Positions 7,337-14,095 of a stretch of 22,787 nucleotides of DNA are shown here, one piece after another. The DNA is taken from the IMG/VR virus record IMGVR_UViG_3300009405_000027, positions 1-22,787 of that record. One strand, written 5' to 3'. Under the pieces are notes generated by a model. It did not search any database. It was not told where the DNA came from and worked only from the letters and a program-made list of their open reading frames with translations. A program made the translations under genes and the position numbers. Numbering within the stretch: the stretch's first letter is position 1; each line of letters opens with the position of its first letter. Source of the stretch: a virus.

Positions 7337-8233
7337 TTATGTGTCGGCCCTGAATGTGGGCAGCCCTTGTACTTCAAAGGTGACCGGTTCTGTGACCAGC
7401 TCACCGATGGGGGCCTGGATGTTCAGGCCGGTGATGACGGCCCAGCATATGTAATGGTCACCGGTCTGGTCCTGGTCCGGATCGTAGGTGAAAAGCTGCA
7501 ACAGGTGGTATTTCTGGGTACCGTCGAGCTCATCCTCCAGGGAATCGAAAAAGGATTTGCCGCCGATGAGATGGGCGTTGGCGTTGCCGGCGGCACTGGC
7601 CAGGCCGGGGAGAAACTCTTTCCACTTCTGGCCGGCACGGCTTGCGTCGGCCATGTCGAGGGTGAAATTGAGGCTCCAGTCGCGCAAATAGCCCACCTTT
7701 TGCATGGCGGCATAGGGGATGTAACCGTTATTGCCGGCTACGGTCACTACGGTGACGTTTCCGTCGAAAACGGCCGCGCCGCGCGAGTGGTCGAGGCGGA
7801 TCACGCTCTGCCCGCCCGAATCGGTGAAGGTGGGCGGGACGTTGGGGTTGAGGATCCGCTTGTCCGCGTCGGTGATCTGGCCCTCGATGCCGGACTCGGT
7901 GCAGGCCTCGGTGTCGAGGTTGCCGATGGCCCATTTATCGCCCAGAGTGTGGCCGGTGGTGGCGCCGAAAGTGACCGTCTGGGAATCGCTCAGGGTCTGG
8001 GCTCCACCGGTGATGGCCACGCCGGTGGTATAGGCCCCGCCGTTTTTGCGCCATTTGAAGGTATCCGGGGTGCCGGCGGCGTCGATTTCAACTTCGAAAT
8101 AAGCCGACGATCCGCCGCCGCTGTACCCGGTGCCCCAGGTCAGATCATTGAGCCCGGATCCGGAAAAACCGTTTGGCCGTAGCCGGTACAAATTGGCGTG
8201 TAGCCCATGAATGGGGGATGTAGGGCTTGGCAT
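7337..8233 (-). CDS. Tail tube protein paralogue with inserted Ig-like/beta module
   Basis: 298 residues, ATG at 8233 with AAAGGAG 9-10 bases upstream. The start (SPIHGLHANLYRLRPNGF) and the C-terminal third (DWSLNFTLDMADASRAGQKW, then KEFLPGL) closely parallel the next tail tube protein upstream (TPIHGKVCRVEKNG; SWNINVSMDVADISRQGQNW, KEILPGM), so the two are paralogues. Between them, about residues 40-110 hold a module (YFEVEIDAAGTPDTFKWRKN, AITGGAQTLSDSQTVTFG, TTGHTLGDKW) that recurs in many phage tail and fibre proteins. It is probably displayed on the outside of the tube. Position before the chaperone suits a tube or terminator-like protein. The tube call rests on paralogy; which copy forms the bulk tube is open. 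Confidence 0.8.
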   Translation of the reverse strand: MPSPTSPIHGLHANLYRLRPNGFSGSGLNDLTWGTGYSGGGSSAYFEVEIDAAGTPDTFKWRKNGGAYTTGVAITGGAQTLSDSQTVTFGATTGHTLGDKWAIGNLDTEACTESGIEGQITDADKRILNPNVPPTFTDSGGQSVIRLDHSRGAAVFDGNVTVVTVAGNNGYIPYAAMQKVGYLRDWSLNFTLDMADASRAGQKWKEFLPGLASAAGNANAHLIGGKSFFDSLEDELDGTQKYHLLQLFTYDPDQDQTGDHYICWAVITGLNIQAPIGELVTEPVTFEVQGLPTFRADT

Positions 8234-8262
8234 AAGGCTTTGCTCCTTTCAGTCGCAAGTTG

Positions 8263-8347
8263 AGTTTATTGGGTTTGTCGGGTTCATTGGGTTTGTCGGG
8301 TTTTTCGTACTCAATAAACTCAAAAAACTCTATCAACCCAATAAACT
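8263..8347. repeat. Inverted 9-nt repeat arrays (hairpin) between the two tail tube genes
   Basis: Plus strand left arm 8263-8307: AGTTTATTG, GGTTTGTCG, GGTTCATTG, GGTTTGTCG, GGTTTTTCG. After TA, the right arm 8310-8345 is CTCAATAAA, CTCAAAAAA, CTCTATCAA, CCCAATAAA, ending CT. AGTTTATTGGGTT (8263-8275) is perfectly complementary to 8335-8347 (13 bp), so a long hairpin forms in the transcript of either strand. Confidence 0.88.
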
Positions 8348-8358
8348 GCGTTTGCGCA

Positions 8359-8772
8359 TTACGCCAGGGTTTTGCTCAAGGCGCCGGTGCCCTGGAAATT
8401 GACGGTGAATTTGACCGCATCGCCGATGCCGGGGCCAAAAGACACGCCGGTGATGTAGAGATCTCCGGAAAAGTAATCGCCGGTGTCCTCCAGGTTGAAC
8501 TCCATGTCTGTGAGCTTGGTGCCGGGGGTGGCAACGATGATGTTGTCAAAGATGGCGGCCTGCTCGGTATTGCCGTGCACGGCCTGGCCGGAAAATGAGC
8601 CGTCCCAACCGGACATTCCGGGCAGGATCTCTTTCCAGTTTTGGCCCTGGCGCGAGATGTCGGCCACGTCCATGCTGACGTTGATATTCCAGCTTTCGGT
8701 GAACTCCATCAGGGTACCGTTTTTCTCAACGCGGCACACTTTGCCGTGGATGGGAGTGGTGTTGCCTGCCAT
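8359..8772 (-). CDS. Tail tube protein
   Basis: 137 residues, ATG at 8772 with GGAGG about 9 bases upstream. The product has the alternating hydrophobic strand pattern and size of a siphovirus tail tube subunit. It shares the core segment SWNINVSMDVADISRQGQNW with the larger downstream paralogue and ends in a strand (AVKFTVNFQGTGALS) typical of the beta-sandwich tube fold. It lies between tail completion genes and the chaperone, the normal place of the major tail protein. Being short and free of inserts, it is the better candidate for the main tube subunit. Exact family not confirmed. Confidence 0.82.
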   Translation of the reverse strand: MAGNTTPIHGKVCRVEKNGTLMEFTESWNINVSMDVADISRQGQNWKEILPGMSGWDGSFSGQAVHGNTEQAAIFDNIIVATPGTKLTDMEFNLEDTGDYFSGDLYITGVSFGPGIGDAVKFTVNFQGTGALSKTLA

Positions 8773-8793
8773 TTTTCATTTCCTCCGTTAAAG

Positions 8794-8900
8794 GGTTATT
8801 GGGTTCGTTGGGTTTGTTGAGTTTATTGGGTTGTTGGATTTGTTGGGTCTTTTAACTCAATAAACCCGATAAACTCTATCAACCCCATAAACCCTATTTG
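8794..8900. repeat. Inverted 9-nt repeat arrays before the tail tube gene
   Basis: Plus strand left arm: GGTTATTG, GGTTCGTTG, GGTTTGTTG, AGTTTATTG, GGTTGTTG, GATTTGTTG (8794-8845), then GGTCTTTTA. Right arm from 8856: CTCAATAAA, CCCGATAAA, CTCTATCAA, CCCCATAAA, CCCTATTTG. Two left units are 8-mers, so indels occur within units. The stop codon of the 63-residue gene (TAG at 8896-8894) lies in the last unit. Confidence 0.85.
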
Positions 8901-9085
8901 CGTTTGCCGGTTTTGGCCGGCGGGCTTTTATACTCGAAAAGGGGCTTTTGCTCCAGGTCCACGATGGTGGTGCGGGCCTGGGGGCAATCCATACAGCCGG
9001 GCTCCACGTCCTTTTTAAGGTTGCGCAGGCAGCCGCCTTTTTGCTTCTCGCACTCGATTCTTATCTGGCCTTTGTAGGGTTTCAC
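8894..9085 (-). CDS. Small four-cysteine protein of the tail region
   Basis: 63 residues from GTG at 9085, chosen because AGGAGC lies 7 bases upstream and because upstream in-frame codons come from the repeat array. The sequence is basic with four cysteines at 12, 19, 31 and 34 (IECEKQKGGC, then EPGCMDC), a likely zinc-binding knuckle, followed by a basic tail ending AKTGKRK. It lies between the tail completion gene and the tail tube gene. I do not recognise the family. A structural or assembly role in the tail is inferred from position only. Confidence 0.62.
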   Translation of the reverse strand: MKPYKGQIRIECEKQKGGCLRNLKKDVEPGCMDCPQARTTIVDLEQKPLFEYKSPPAKTGKRK

Positions 9086-9110
9086 GATGCTTGCTCCTTT
9101 TAGTCGCTTC

Positions 9111-9168
9111 GCGCATAGGGCATGGCGCATGGCGTTTTTGCTTTGCGCTTTGCGCTCAGCGCTATGCG
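9111..9168. repeat. Inverted 7-nt repeat array downstream of tail completion gene
   Basis: Plus strand left arm GCGCATA, GGGCATG, GCGCATG (9111-9131), loop GCGTTTTTG, right arm CTTTGCG, CTTTGCG, CTCAGCG, CTATGCG (9141-9168). CGCATAG at 9112-9118 pairs perfectly with CTATGCG at 9162-9168. The TAG stop of the tail completion gene is at 9164-9162, inside the last unit. Confidence 0.85.
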
Positions 9169-9635
9169 AATGGGTCGCCGCCCTGGGAATAGATGGTCGA
9201 AATCTTCAAAATCATGGCCACATCGAAAAACGGGAAAAACTCGATCTGGGAAAACTCGGTTTCAACGGTCTGCAGGAAAAAGCCGGCCGGGATCACGGCG
9301 GCGATGGCGGCCAAAACGTACTGGCGTAAGGTTTCGATGTGATCCACGCCCTGGTACTCCACCACGTTGGCCTTGCCGGTGGCGGCCTCGCTTGAGTTGT
9401 AGAGCTCGCACACGACGCCGAAGACGTGGTTCTGTTCGCTCAGTGCGTAGCCCTCGGCCTTGGCATCCATGGCCAGCATGACAAGCGGGCAGTCGTCTTT
9501 TCCGGGCGGCTTGCGCAGATCGATGCCCACATATACCTTGTGGTTGCGGCCATATTGGGCCGTGCACCACGTTTGCGTGTCGCTGTCGTCGTGGATGGCG
9601 TTTCGCAGGGTATCTTTGAGGGTGATCATGTTCAT
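9162..9635 (-). CDS. Tail completion / minor tail protein
   Basis: 157 residues from ATG at 9635, which overlaps the TGA of the upstream gene as ATGA; GGAG lies 8 bases upstream. The product starts MNMITLKDTLRNAIHDD and runs through YVGIDLRKPPGKDDCPLVML and HIETLRQYVLAAIAAVIP to EFFPFFDVAMILKIS, the size and pattern of the tail completion/terminator proteins (gp17-like) that cap siphovirus tails. It follows the HK97-gp10-like position gene, as usual. Its last residues and stop codon are encoded by the 7-mer repeat. Confidence 0.72.
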   Translation of the reverse strand: MNMITLKDTLRNAIHDDSDTQTWCTAQYGRNHKVYVGIDLRKPPGKDDCPLVMLAMDAKAEGYALSEQNHVFGVVCELYNSSEAATGKANVVEYQGVDHIETLRQYVLAAIAAVIPAGFFLQTVETEFSQIEFFPFFDVAMILKISTIYSQGGDPFA

Positions 9636-10300
9636 ATATATTCTCCGGCCATTTTGCGCTCCCACTTATCAACCATGTTCTGCTGAACTTCGTTTTCGTT
9701 TGCTCTCAAGAAGGGATCGACTAGCGGACGTGGCGGAAGCTGCTGTGCAAAGGATCCCAACCGCCGGCGGGCATGCGTGGTCAAAAAGAAAAACTTTGCG
9801 TCCGGATCGCCGCGTTTTTCCAGTATGGCGCCGATGCGGGCAAAATGTCTGCCCAATCTCGTGCGGCTGTTCCCCTCAGCTTTTCGGGCTTCTTTTATCT
9901 CGCTTCGCAAAGCTTTTCCGCCTGCCTGATGCTGTAAGAGCAGTCGCTTCCAGGAACGCTTTTTCATCTGGCCGCTCAGAAAGCCGACACTGAGGTTGAC
10001 CTTTTTACCCTGTTTTTCCACGTTGTAGCGCACCAGACGGCCCGTGCGGGCCAGGGGCTTGCGGGCAAATTTCTTGAATTTGCCTTTCTTGGTGCGGCGC
10101 GCGAGCTGGGTCAGCGGCTTCAGGCGGGTGCCGCCGGGCCGGGCCTTGTAGACCTCGCCCTTGAGTTTCTCGCGCAGCCGGTTCCCCTCCGACCTGGCAG
10201 CGATTTCGGCGGCCTTGACGCGCTGTTTGTCGATGGCATCCAGGTCTTTCTTCAAGCCTTGGGCATTGCGCCAGATCAGTCGTGCAGCGGAAGTGCTCAT
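9632..10300 (-). CDS. Minor tail / head-tail connector protein (DUF6441- or gp10-like)
   Basis: 222 residues from ATG at 10300, which overlaps the upstream TGA as ATGA; the longer in-frame extension overlaps the neighbouring gene and is rejected. The protein is very basic (RRTKKGKFKKFARKPLARTG, then GQMKKRSWKRLLLQHQ) and ends with PPRPLVDPFLRANENEVQQN. The RPLVDPFL-like C-terminal motif is typical of phage head-tail connector proteins in this position ("prohead-tail" gp10 families and DUF6441). A link between neck and tail is inferred from synteny. Coupled translation with both neighbours suggests fixed stoichiometry. Confidence 0.7.
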   Translation of the reverse strand: MSTSAARLIWRNAQGLKKDLDAIDKQRVKAAEIAARSEGNRLREKLKGEVYKARPGGTRLKPLTQLARRTKKGKFKKFARKPLARTGRLVRYNVEKQGKKVNLSVGFLSGQMKKRSWKRLLLQHQAGGKALRSEIKEARKAEGNSRTRLGRHFARIGAILEKRGDPDAKFFFLTTHARRRLGSFAQQLPPRPLVDPFLRANENEVQQNMVDKWERKMAGEYI

Positions 10301-10641
10301 AAGACAGGCCTCGTTTCGCGTTCGCACACACAGACCCACTCGCCGGCGAAATCCATTGCGGGGCGCCTTTCGCGGACACCGTCGGGAACTACGGTCCACG
10401 TCTGGGAATCGTCCACACCGTCGGTGATGGCAAAGGTGTCCAGATAGCCGGGGCGGGAATCGACCTCGCTTTGGCGAACGCAGATCTCGGCGCGATGCAC
10501 GCGGGCGCCGGGCTCGTTTGCAGCCTCGTCCAGATCGGGCTGGTCACGGAAAAGGATGGTGACGGCGGATCCGGAACCACCGGCCGGCGTGTAGGTGGCC
10601 GATACGCCGAAAAGCGTATAGTGGTCATCAGTGAGGGTCAT
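10297..10641 (-). CDS. Head-tail joining protein (gpFII-like)
   Basis: 114 residues, ATG at 10641, four bases after the TAA of the gene upstream and with no strong ribosome binding site. The sequence (HYTLFGVSATYTPAGGSGSA, ILFRDQPDLDEAA, ARVHRAEICVRQSEV, DDSQTWTVV) has the strand order and length of lambda gpFII/attachment-type head-tail joining proteins. Its place after the capsid and before the gp10-like gene agrees. Family assignment is by pattern and synteny. Confidence 0.75.
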   Translation of the reverse strand: MTLTDDHYTLFGVSATYTPAGGSGSAVTILFRDQPDLDEAANEPGARVHRAEICVRQSEVDSRPGYLDTFAITDGVDDSQTWTVVPDGVRERRPAMDFAGEWVCVCERETRPVL

Positions 10642-10645
10642 GTTC

Positions 10646-10885
10646 TTACGGCGCCGGATCCGGTTTGGGTTGCGGCTTGATCCATTCTAATTTGGCGGCG
10701 GTGGCTTTATCCGGTTTGTCCAGGGAGATAAGCTCACCGGCCTTGAACTGCACCGGCCCGACGATCTCGTAAACGCCTTTTTTGACCGGTTTCAGGTTCC
10801 GGGCCCGGCGGGCTGCCTGCTCCTCTGACAGCCCGATAAGACCTCCGAACAAATCCACGACAGCCGTGGTTTCGTATTTGCGCAT
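10646..10885 (-). CDS. Small hypothetical head-region protein
   Basis: 79 residues from ATG at 10885 with AAAGGAG 8-9 bases upstream. It begins MRKYETTAVVDLFGGLIGLS, has EEQAARRARNLKPVKKGVYE, then KAGELISLDKPDKATAAKLE, and ends in a Pro/Lys tail. Similar short proteins follow the capsid gene in many lambda/Mu-like phages and contribute to head completion; that analogy is inference. No cysteine, signal peptide or membrane segment is visible. Confidence 0.65.
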   Translation of the reverse strand: MRKYETTAVVDLFGGLIGLSEEQAARRARNLKPVKKGVYEIVGPVQFKAGELISLDKPDKATAAKLEWIKPQPKPDPAP

Positions 10886-10909
10886 GACACGCTCCTTTCA
10901 GCGGTATTC

Positions 10910-11053
10910 GCATGGTGCATGGCGCAGAGAGCATGGCGGGTTGATACGGTTTGGCTTTGCTTTGCTCTATGCGCTTTGCTCTATGCGCGTTTGGGCGCAT
11001 GGCGCGGGGCAAGTTGATGGTTTTGCTTTGCGCTATGCTCTTTGCGCTATGCG
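10910..11053. repeat. Double 7-nt repeat hairpin between capsid and small head gene
   Basis: Plus strand, two successive copies. Copy 1: GCATGGT, GCATGGC, GCAGAGA, GCATGGC (10910-10937), loop starting GGGTTGATACGG, then CTTTG, CTTTGCT, CTATGCG, CTTTGCT, CTATGCG (to 10987). Copy 2: GCGCATG, GCGCGGG, loop with AAGTTGATGGTTTTG, then CTTTGCG, CTATGCT, CTTTGCG, CTATGCG (to 11053). Left and right arms are inverted, and the loop shares GTTGAT with the arrays at 12043 and 21995. Confidence 0.87.
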
Positions 11054-11056
11054 CTT

Positions 11057-12010
11057 TTATGCCAGGGTCACAAGACAGCCGTTTTGCCAGTAACCGTAGC
11101 CCACGTTGCGCCAGGTATCGACGCCATATTGATGGGCATCGTTGTCAAACTCGTACTCGGAGCCTTCACCCTTGACTTTCAGGCTTACCTTGGTTTCCTC
11201 CTGGCGGATAAAGGCCTTCATGGCCGAATCGGTTCGGAACACGGCAAAAGAATCGGTCCAATCCGACAGGCGGGCATTGGGCACGGCGGAGATGGAAAAA
11301 TCCTGCTTGAGCGCCTGCAGGGCCGTCTGGCTGGCATCCACCTGGATGGGGGTGGCCACGGCCTGCTTGGCCACATTCATAAGTGACACCGGCACCATGG
11401 CCAGAAAAGCAGATGCGTTTTCGTTCATGGGTTCGCCCTGATCATCTTTGAAAGCTGCGATCTGGGCAATGGCCTGGGCGATGGCAAGCTGCATTTCCTC
11501 GACGCTGGGCGCCGTGGTGCTGCCGTGCACCGCGCAGGGCAAAGCGGAGATGTCCACCGAAATATCGTTGTCCTGGGTGCCGGAATCGCCCTCGGAATGA
11601 TCCGTGTCAAAAAAGTACTGGCCGTCATAGCAGACCGTGGCGGATGCGTTTAAAATGAGCGTGGTAAGCAACGAGGCCCAATGGGCGTTTGTTCGCCGCG
11701 CCAGCTCCTGGATGCGAACCATGACCTGGCCGGTCTTGTCGCGGCGAAGGTCTTTGACCAGATACTCGATGGTGGCCTCATAGTGTTTGTTTGTGATTGT
11801 CAGATTGTTTTCGCGGAAGCCCTTGGCATTGCGGCCGCCGACCCACTCACGCATGGCCGGTGACATGCCGAGCCAGGCGTATTCCTCCGAGCTTTGATCG
11901 GAAGTGAAATAGTTTGAAACAGCATTGATCCAGGCGGCGCCCGAATCCTGTTGCAGGGTCTTGTAAAACTCCCCGATGATTTGCCGCTCTGTGATTTTTT
12001 TAATTCCCAT
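11057..12010 (-). CDS. Major capsid protein (Mu gpT-like)
   Basis: 317 residues, ATG at 12010 with AAGGAG about 7 bases upstream. The sequence matches the Mu-like major head subunit gpT family: AMREWVGGRNAKGFRENN, ITNKHYEATIEYLVKDLRRD, KTGQVMVRIQELARRTNAHW and the hallmark CYDGQYFFDTDHSEGDSGTQ. It forms the HK97-fold icosahedral shell. Length is near that of Mu gpT (about 305). It follows the decoration gene and a 7-mer repeat gap. The capsid is of Mu type although terminase, portal and protease are lambda-like, a mosaic arrangement. Confidence 0.93.
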   Translation of the reverse strand: MGIKKITERQIIGEFYKTLQQDSGAAWINAVSNYFTSDQSSEEYAWLGMSPAMREWVGGRNAKGFRENNLTITNKHYEATIEYLVKDLRRDKTGQVMVRIQELARRTNAHWASLLTTLILNASATVCYDGQYFFDTDHSEGDSGTQDNDISVDISALPCAVHGSTTAPSVEEMQLAIAQAIAQIAAFKDDQGEPMNENASAFLAMVPVSLMNVAKQAVATPIQVDASQTALQALKQDFSISAVPNARLSDWTDSFAVFRTDSAMKAFIRQEETKVSLKVKGEGSEYEFDNDAHQYGVDTWRNVGYGYWQNGCLVTLA

Positions 12011-12042
12011 GTTATTCTCCTTTTTTGCTCATGGTGGTATTT

Positions 12043-12120
12043 GCATGGCGCATAGTGCAGAGTGCATGGCAGGTTGATATTGTTTGGTTTTGCTCTGCTC
12101 TCTGCGCTTTGCTCTTTGCG
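12043..12120. repeat. 7-nt repeat hairpin between decoration and capsid genes
   Basis: Plus strand left arm GCATGGC, GCATAGT, GCAGAGT, GCATGGC (12043-12070), a 22-base loop AGGTTGATAT then TGTTTGGTTTTG (12071-12092), right arm CTCTGCT, CTCTGCG, CTTTGCT, CTTTGCG (12093-12120). The loop differs at only a few bases from that at 22018-22039. The capsid ribosome binding site lies about 30 bases beyond the left arm, outside the hairpin. Confidence 0.88.
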
Positions 12121-12124
12121 CGTT

Positions 12125-12886
12125 TTAGGCTTCCATGGCCCAGGTGCCTTTGAGCTTGCGCACAAGCCAGCCGTTGGCATCGCCGTACTCGATGTCGGCA
12201 TAGTCTCCCCGGTTGGCGGTGGCCTTGGTGTTGATCAGGTCCTTGTCATCCACACCGGTCAGGTCCGGGCCCTCGATCATGTCGTTTGCGTTGGGGCTGA
12301 TGTTGACGGCCACGGCGCCGTAAGCGCCGGCGTTGACGATGCGGCAAGCGATGCCCTCGACGGCCAAAAGGGTGATGGCCTTGGCGTCGGTATCCACAAA
12401 AAAGACCTTGCCGTCATCCAATTTGTCGAGGGTCTTATTGTCGCTGACGGTTTCGGCGGTAAGGCCTTCGTGGGGATCCACGTATTTGTCAACGTCAAAC
12501 TCGACAATCATGTAGCCGGAGGACACAAAGCGCCGGGCAAAGCCGATAAAAACACCGCTGGTCTTGAGAAAAGAAAAGGCGTTATCATCCTGGGCATAAA
12601 CGGGGCAGCCCACGTCAGTGATGACAGCACCTGTGACGGCCAGTTTGACCGCACCTTTACGGTGAACGCGCACGTTGATGGCGGCTGCCGCGCCGGCGGA
12701 GTTGTCGGCCTGTTTCTCGGCAAAGCCGGCAAACTGGTCCGCGCTGGTCAGGGGCCGGGCGTGGCCGGAGGCCTTGACCAGGCCGACGGCGGCGCCTTCA
12801 TAAATAATGTCCGAAGCGATGACCGCAAACTCGTTACGGTCGCCGATCTCGAAGTCTCTGGCCGTGTCTGCTGATAAGGTTGTCAT
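12125..12886 (-). CDS. Two-domain capsid decoration (cement) protein
   Basis: 253 residues, ATG at 12886 with AGGAGGG 7 bases upstream. Residues 1-135 (EIGDRNEFAVIASDIIYEGA, AVGLVKASGHARPLT, QFAGFAEKQADN, VRVHRKGAVKLAV) match the small beta-barrel decoration/DUF2190-like proteins encoded just before phage capsids. Residues 140-253 form a second domain (NKTLDKLDDGKVFFVDTDAK, ACRIVNAGAYGAVAVNISP, LINTKATANRGDYADIEYG, GWLVRKLKGTWA) of a type also found in capsid-associated proteins. The second domain probably sits on the outer surface. Role is inferred from family and position between protease and capsid genes. Confidence 0.8.
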   Translation of the reverse strand: MTTLSADTARDFEIGDRNEFAVIASDIIYEGAAVGLVKASGHARPLTSADQFAGFAEKQADNSAGAAAAINVRVHRKGAVKLAVTGAVITDVGCPVYAQDDNAFSFLKTSGVFIGFARRFVSSGYMIVEFDVDKYVDPHEGLTAETVSDNKTLDKLDDGKVFFVDTDAKAITLLAVEGIACRIVNAGAYGAVAVNISPNANDMIEGPDLTGVDDKDLINTKATANRGDYADIEYGDANGWLVRKLKGTWAMEA

Positions 12887-12940
12887 GTTTTAACCCTCCT
12901 TGAAAATTTTAAGGATTTTTCCTTTTTATGGTTTTGGGAT

Positions 12941-13435
12941 TTACTTCTTTTCCCGGTTTTTGAGATATTTTACGTTGCCGGCCTCGCGGGCCTGCTCATA
13001 TGCCTTGTAGGCTTCAAAGTCGTTGCCAAACTCGCTGCGCAGCTTGGCGTCTTTTTCCCAGGTATCTTTGACACGCTCGTCAAAGGGTTTTTCCTGATCC
13101 GGCGGGGTGGTACCCGGATCCGGAGGGGTGCTGTGGTTGACCGGGGCAACGGTGTCCTGGTCGAGTTTATCCTGTGCGTCGAGACGGATCTTTTTTTCAG
13201 CCTGGAGGACTTTGACGGCCGCCTGTTCGCCGGTGGTTTCGCCGTCGAACATGAGACTTTGAATCAAATCCTCGTGGCCGGGCATGGCCTGGGCCTGGAC
13301 AGCCTGGATACGCAAACGCTCTCTTTCGGCGCCCAGATCTTTACCTTCTGCAAAAATCGCCTTGACGAGGTCCGGATGATCGTTGCGCAAAGCTTCCAGT
13401 GTGATCACCGGAGGTTTGGTTTTGTCTGTCGGCAT
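12941..13435 (-). CDS. Nested scaffold protein (lambda Nu3-like internal start)
   Basis: An ATG at 13435, in frame within the protease gene, is preceded by AAGGAGG at 7 bases spacing, as good a ribosome binding site as any in the window. It would make the last 164 residues separately: MPTDKTKPPVITLEALRNDH and then a charged helical segment (AIFAEGKDLGAERERLRIQA, KVLQAEKKIRLDAQDK), the usual character of scaffold proteins. In lambda, Nu3 is made in this way from the 3' part of gene C. The upstream linker (GPKTPADPADKTQGG) fits a junction between protease and scaffold. Sequence evidence is the SD and the domain break; expression is inferred. Confidence 0.78.
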   Translation of the reverse strand: MPTDKTKPPVITLEALRNDHPDLVKAIFAEGKDLGAERERLRIQAVQAQAMPGHEDLIQSLMFDGETTGEQAAVKVLQAEKKIRLDAQDKLDQDTVAPVNHSTPPDPGTTPPDQEKPFDERVKDTWEKDAKLRSEFGNDFEAYKAYEQAREAGNVKYLKNREKK

Positions 13436-14095
13436 GGGTTTTCCTCCTTGTGTTTTGTCCGCCGGATCGGCGGGAGTTTTTGGGCCCGCATAGTGTTTGA
13501 GGGATTCGGGCACGTTTTTATAATTTGTAAGTGAATTAAATACGTTCATATTCTGGGGTTCGGCGGCGCCGATGATGGTGTCTGCAAAGCCGAGCTCGAC
13601 CGCCTCGGCGGCCATCATCCAGGTTTCGTCGGCCATCATGTCCGATATCTTTTGTTCCTCCAGGCCGGTCTTGGCATTGTAAACGCCGACCAGGCTGGAC
13701 TTGACCTTTTCCAGTAAGGCGGCCATTTTGTGCATTTCTCCTGCGCCGCCATAGACGCCGCCAAATGGATCATGAATCATCAAAAAGGCGTTTTCGGGCA
13801 TCTCCACCGTACCGGACATGGCGATGACAGACGCTATGGAGGCGGCCAACGAATCGATTTTGACCACAATTTTAGCCGGGTGCGCCTTGAGGGCGTTGTA
13901 GATGGCCAGACCGGCGAACACGGATCCGCCGGGGCTGTAAATGTGCACAAAGATGGTTTTCACCTGCAAGCGGCGCAAATCGTCGACGATGTCCTTGGCG
14001 TCAAGTTCGTCCCAATAGTCGCCTATAATGCCGTACAAAAACAGGTCGGCCGTGTCGTCACTTTGATTGCGGATCTCGTATTGGTTTTGCTGCAT
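12941..14095 (-). CDS. Head maturation protease (ClpP/S14-like) fused to scaffold
   Basis: 384 residues from ATG at 14095, with GAGG about 6-7 bases upstream, overlapping the end of the portal gene by 38 bases; a TTG six bases earlier is less likely. Residues 1-190 are a ClpP-type serine protease: IYSPGGSVFAGL is the oxyanion segment, SLAASIASVIAMSG carries the nucleophile (Ser86), LMIHDPFGG the His (His108), and MADETWMMAAEAVELGFAD the acidic partner (about Asp156). Residues 221-384 are the scaffold part, which also has its own internal start. The protease processes scaffold and possibly portal during prohead maturation, in the way known for lambda gpC. All three catalytic positions are present, so it is expected to be active. 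Confidence 0.93.
   Translation of the reverse strand: MQQNQYEIRNQSDDTADLFLYGIIGDYWDELDAKDIVDDLRRLQVKTIFVHIYSPGGSVFAGLAIYNALKAHPAKIVVKIDSLAASIASVIAMSGTVEMPENAFLMIHDPFGGVYGGAGEMHKMAALLEKVKSSLVGVYNAKTGLEEQKISDMMADETWMMAAEAVELGFADTIIGAAEPQNMNVFNSLTNYKNVPESLKHYAGPKTPADPADKTQGGKPMPTDKTKPPVITLEALRNDHPDLVKAIFAEGKDLGAERERLRIQAVQAQAMPGHEDLIQSLMFDGETTGEQAAVKVLQAEKKIRLDAQDKLDQDTVAPVNHSTPPDPGTTPPDQEKPFDERVKDTWEKDAKLRSEFGNDFEAYKAYEQAREAGNVKYLKNREKK

Noticed and set aside
6448-12120. Repeat arrays as CRISPR
   Set aside because: Units are 7 or 9 bases, contiguous and without unique spacers; no cas genes.
12062-12874. Plus-strand frame of 270 codons opposite the decoration gene
   Set aside because: Begins in the 7-mer repeat and is Gly/Val-rich low-complexity mirror of the decoration gene; no ribosome binding site.
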